A DNA stretch of 64,000 nt from Zunongwangia sp. HGR-M22 (lineage in GTDB: Bacteria; Bacteroidota; Bacteroidia; Flavobacteriales; Flavobacteriaceae): positions 3,061,001 to 3,125,000 of the forward strand of contig NZ_CP115159.1 in assembly GCF_027594425.1 (NCBI RefSeq). Reading direction: 5' to 3'. Below, in pieces: positions 61,099 to 64,000 of this stretch (the first letter of the stretch is position 1; each line of letters starts with the position of its first letter). A program made the translations under genes and the position numbers. The notes under the pieces are model-generated. The model saw only the letters and a list, made by a program, of their open reading frames with translations. It was not told the origin of the DNA and made no database searches.

Positions 61099-63513
61099 TT
61101 ATTTTATTATTGTTTCTGTTTTGAAATTGATTTTATCTGATAAAGAAGTTTGCTTCAGCTTAAATGAATTTCCATCTTTTTCAACAGAAATATTTTCTAA
61201 TTTTTCTCCCTCAGGCAAATAAAGTTTTCCCTTGGCTGAATTGGTTTCTTTATCTGCAAACACCTGAAGTTCTAACTGTGTCCAGTCCATATCTTTAGTA
61301 GATTGCGCTAGTTTGATATGCGGTAAAATGGTACCGTTTTTAACTAAAGCTATTATCGGAATATCACCAGCCTCGATCGTGTGCCATCCACCTTGATAAA
61401 TTTTATGCGTTTGATAATCTATCCAGGTACCTTTTGGCAAATACACCTCTCTGGAAGTTTCTTCTTCAAATAAAGGAGCCACCAGCATGCTTTCGCCAAA
61501 TAAATATTCGTTATCAATAAGCCAAGATCCCGCATCATTGGGATATTCTACAAATAATGCTCTCATCATTGGAAGTCCTTTTTCTGAACTTTCTTTAGCC
61601 TGTGCGTAGATATAAGGCATAAGTTTGTACCTCATATTATCTGCGTTTCTAAAATCTTTCAAGAAACTTTTACTATATTCCCAAGGCTCTGTAGGTGGCT
61701 CGCCGTGACTTCTTACATGGGAAGATAACATCCCAAATGGTGTCCATCTTCTGTAAATATTTTCAGGAGATTTGGTTACAAAACCACCAACATCATGACT
61801 CCAAAAGCTAAAACCACTAAGTCCTAAAGACAAACCACCTCTTAAGGTTGCAGACATCGCTGAATTTGTAGTGGCAGCATCGCCCCCCCAATGTAAAGGA
61901 TAACGTTGGCTCCCCGCCCAGGTGCTTCTTGCCCAGATTAGTGTATAGCCATTAATTTTTTTAGTAATTTCTGCAACTGCTTTGTTGTAGCGTAATGGGA
62001 ATAAATTGTGTTCGTAAAAACCAGTTCTTCCAGAATGATAGATACCGCTATAAGGTGCTGCTTCTCCAAAATCTACTTTAAAAACACTTACACCAAGATC
62101 TAGCAAATGTTTCAGTTTTCCCTGATACCATTCTACGGTTTCAGGATTCGAAAAATCTAGTATTGCATCTTCGTAAGGGATATTTCCTTTCCGATCTTTA
62201 ACCGCATAATCATTATCCACGATTTCATTAAACAGAGTGTTTTTTGGCGTGAAATATGGTAATTGCCATAGGCTTACATGAAAACCATCCTCCTTCATAT
62301 CTGCCATCATGGCTTTAGGATCATCAAAACGTTCTTTGGCAAATTCATAATTATTTCTCCAATCAACATCAAACCACCCCGTATCGAAGTGGATTACATC
62401 ACTTGGTATTTCATAATCTCTTAAGTTTTTAGCTACTTCACGCCCTTCTTTTTCAGAAAAATATGTAATTCTACTCATCCAAAAACCAAATGACCAAAGT
62501 GGTGGCATTGCGGCTTTACCTGTAAGATCTGTATATTCATCCAAAATATCTTTAGGGTCTCCCAGGAAGAAAAATAAATCTGCAACATCATCACCTAGCA
62601 TCATCTTATTTGCTGCATTAAAATACTTTCCAAAATCTACCGTAATCGGAGAGGAAGTATGCATAAATACCCCATAACCTCGACTACTCATGTAGAAAGG
62701 AATTGGTTTGTACATCGTTTCGTTCTGTACTCCATTAGCATCATCGGTATACAAAATAACTTTTTGCCCTCGTTTATTGAACTGGGTAAAAGATTCCCCA
62801 CATCCAAATATTTTCTCATCTGGTTGAAGGCTGAAAACCGGACTAAAACTTCTGGAATAATCGCTGTTTCTTCTTACAAAGGAAAAAGGCAGCACAGGTG
62901 TGTACGTATTTTGAACATCTGAATTATGTAACGTACTGGTTAATAGCTTCCCTTTTTCATCATAGATATTTACGTGCCATGGTTTCGCAATAATTTCTAC
63001 TTTACCGTGCTCACTTTTAAATTGATGTCCTTTGTCAATTTTAGAATAATTCCATAATTCAGGATGATTTGCGGCAGTACCGTCAACCAGCATTAGTGAA
63101 GTTTCAGGTTGATTAAATTGCGGACCGGAAGTCATTTTTAAGCGAACTGTACGATCTGAAACAAACTGAATTTCAAAAGGAAGTTCAGGCGCTTCTGCGT
63201 ATTCTGTAGAAGGAAATTCATTTGCAGCAACGGTATCTGGCTTCATCAACATATTATTGAATGCCTGCCGAGTTTGATACTCGTAACGATTATATTTTAA
63301 AGTTCCTTTCCCTGTTTTCGGATTAAAATCCATCAACTCATCAGCGAAATAAAAAGTATTCTGATAGTTTTCAAAATCCTTACTTACATCTACGGGTTCG
63401 TTCAAAACATCGGTATTCTGAACTTGTGAAAATCCCAAAGAACTAATACCTAATGCTACCGATAGCATTATCTTAAAAGGACTAGGGTAATTTTTAAACG
63501 TTTTAAAGATCAT
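61099..63513 (-). CDS. GH31 alpha-xylosidase-like glycoside hydrolase
   Basis: About 804 residues with a signal peptide (KIMLSVALGISSLGFSQ) and no lipobox, so probably periplasmic. GH31 features are FGCGESFTQFNKRGQ, MPPLWSFGFWMSR, SDVIHFDTGWFDVDW, nucleophile Asp near 478 in VSVFKVDFGEAAPYSG and the acid/base region WARSTWAGSQRYPLHWGGDAATT. The VDFGE motif resembles YicI-type alpha-xylosidases (TDFGE). I prefer the ATG at 63513 (MIFKTFKNY); a GTG at 63522 overlaps the upstream stop (TAGTG) and would add MYS. It lies between the GH2 and GH97 genes on the same strand. Confidence 0.9.
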   Translation of the reverse strand: MIFKTFKNYPSPFKIMLSVALGISSLGFSQVQNTDVLNEPVDVSKDFENYQNTFYFADELMDFNPKTGKGTLKYNRYEYQTRQAFNNMLMKPDTVAANEFPSTEYAEAPELPFEIQFVSDRTVRLKMTSGPQFNQPETSLMLVDGTAANHPELWNYSKIDKGHQFKSEHGKVEIIAKPWHVNIYDEKGKLLTSTLHNSDVQNTYTPVLPFSFVRRNSDYSRSFSPVFSLQPDEKIFGCGESFTQFNKRGQKVILYTDDANGVQNETMYKPIPFYMSSRGYGVFMHTSSPITVDFGKYFNAANKMMLGDDVADLFFFLGDPKDILDEYTDLTGKAAMPPLWSFGFWMSRITYFSEKEGREVAKNLRDYEIPSDVIHFDTGWFDVDWRNNYEFAKERFDDPKAMMADMKEDGFHVSLWQLPYFTPKNTLFNEIVDNDYAVKDRKGNIPYEDAILDFSNPETVEWYQGKLKHLLDLGVSVFKVDFGEAAPYSGIYHSGRTGFYEHNLFPLRYNKAVAEITKKINGYTLIWARSTWAGSQRYPLHWGGDAATTNSAMSATLRGGLSLGLSGFSFWSHDVGGFVTKSPENIYRRWTPFGMLSSHVRSHGEPPTEPWEYSKSFLKDFRNADNMRYKLMPYIYAQAKESSEKGLPMMRALFVEYPNDAGSWLIDNEYLFGESMLVAPLFEEETSREVYLPKGTWIDYQTHKIYQGGWHTIEAGDIPIIALVKNGTILPHIKLAQSTKDMDWTQLELQVFADKETNSAKGKLYLPEGEKLENISVEKDGNSFKLKQTSLSDKINFKTETIIK

Positions 63514-63521
63514 TGAGTACA

Positions 63522-64000
63522 CTATTTATTTTTCGATTGTATGATTACTGAAGTTTTTTCTAAACCTTCAGCAGTTGCAGTTAATTTTAATTCTCCAGCT
63601 TCTTCATAAGATTTTATGATAACTAGGCATTTTCCGTTTAGAGCGGTATGCTCGGTTCCTTTAAAAGATTGATGATTCGTGGGATCGCCGCTGGCAACTC
63701 CATAAATTTCTCCAGCCCCCTCTAAGCTGAAGGATATGTTATGATTCGCTTTAGGAACCATGTTGCCTTGTTTATCGTTAATGGTTACCGTAACAAATGA
63801 TAAGTCTTTACCATCTGCTTTTATTGTTTTTCGATCTGGCGATAGCACTAATTTTTCCGCGCTACCAGCAGTTTCGATAATGGTTTCTTTGACGATTTTT
63901 CCATCTTTTCTAGAAACCGCTTTTAGCGTTCCTGGTTGAAAAGGGAAACGCCACATTACATGAAGATCGTCTTCTTTCTTCCGTTTAGTTCCTTTGGACT
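63522..64000 (-). CDS. GH2 family (beta-galactosidase-like) C-terminal part, cut by window edge
   Basis: The frame is open to base 64000; only the last 158 codons or so are visible. They read KKEDDLHVMWRFPFQPGTLKAVSRKDGK, then an Ig-like domain (LVLSPDRKTIKADGKDLSFVTVTINDKQGNMVPKA) ending SVIIQSKNK. This is the C-terminal DUF4982/Ig-like end found in Bacteroidota GH2 beta-galactosidases. The catalytic barrel lies outside the window. Its stop touches the alternative GTG of the GH31 gene, indicating an operon. In a xyloglucan locus it would remove galactose side chains. Confidence 0.82.
   Translation of the reverse strand, partial: SKGTKRKKEDDLHVMWRFPFQPGTLKAVSRKDGKIVKETIIETAGSAEKLVLSPDRKTIKADGKDLSFVTVTINDKQGNMVPKANHNISFSLEGAGEIYGVASGDPTNHQSFKGTEHTALNGKCLVIIKSYEEAGELKLTATAEGLEKTSVIIQSKNK

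Overview
The window looks like a chromosomal segment of a marine-type Flavobacteriaceae bacterium (Bacteroidota; Zunongwangia-, Salegentibacter- or Gramella-like is my guess). The signs are low GC, AT-rich spacers, TAnnTTTG promoter elements in place of sigma70 boxes, almost no Shine-Dalgarno sequences, a long SecA without the zinc tail, a type IX secretion C-terminal domain, DUF2795/DUF4199/DUF2911 proteins, and Bacteroidota lipoprotein signals. No rRNA, tRNA, insertion sequence, phage or CRISPR array was seen.

Layout. 1-6125 (minus) is a surface-polysaccharide export operon: Wza-like lipoprotein, Wzc-like kinase with a (Tyr-Gly)9 tail, methyltransferase, and an ABC-2 transporter pair. 6221-15761 is mostly housekeeping: ABC-F ATPase, methyltransferase, LolD/MacB-type ATPase, cobalamin adenosyltransferase, DUF2795 protein, SecA and DUF4199 protein. 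15773-19129 (minus) holds an ECF sigma factor, a membrane protein in the anti-sigma position, a secreted protein with 11-residue repeats, and an M23 peptidase with its own promoter. 19296-25546 holds DUF2911, Ohr and MeaB proteins, a sugar epimerase, and a GT2/LAB_N/GT39 lipid-glycan modification operon. 25664-27530 is a second ECF operon whose first two genes both carry a frameshift. 27603-40983 is mixed: a histone-H1-like peptide, a porin, an AraC regulator beside a ribulose-monophosphate gene pair (hxlB-hxlA), a bestrophin, an orphan receiver, an ArsR/luciferase-like pair, a GDPD, a large T9SS cargo protein and a DinB-family protein.

41029-53061 is the most unusual part: what looks like a self-contained exopolysaccharide locus. 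It has a TPR/outer-membrane-barrel protein, a flippase, a GT4, a membrane-anchored GH5-like enzyme, an Ig-like exported protein, a giant GT-C-like (PTPS-related) membrane protein, and a response regulator fused to a GT2. Both divergent promoter regions carry three direct repeats (consensus YTCATCKAAAT) with a 21-22 bp period. That is the spacing of LytTR-type operators, and it suggests co-regulation by a regulator not encoded here. A weaker pair precedes the GT4 gene.

53658-64000 (minus) is a run of glycoside hydrolases, in transcription order GH2 (cut by the window end), GH31, GH97, GH3, GH29, then a BACON-GH5 surface lipoprotein. The set matches what is needed to take apart fucosylated galactoxyloglucan, so this is probably the enzyme arm of a polysaccharide utilization locus whose SusC/D genes would lie beyond 64000.
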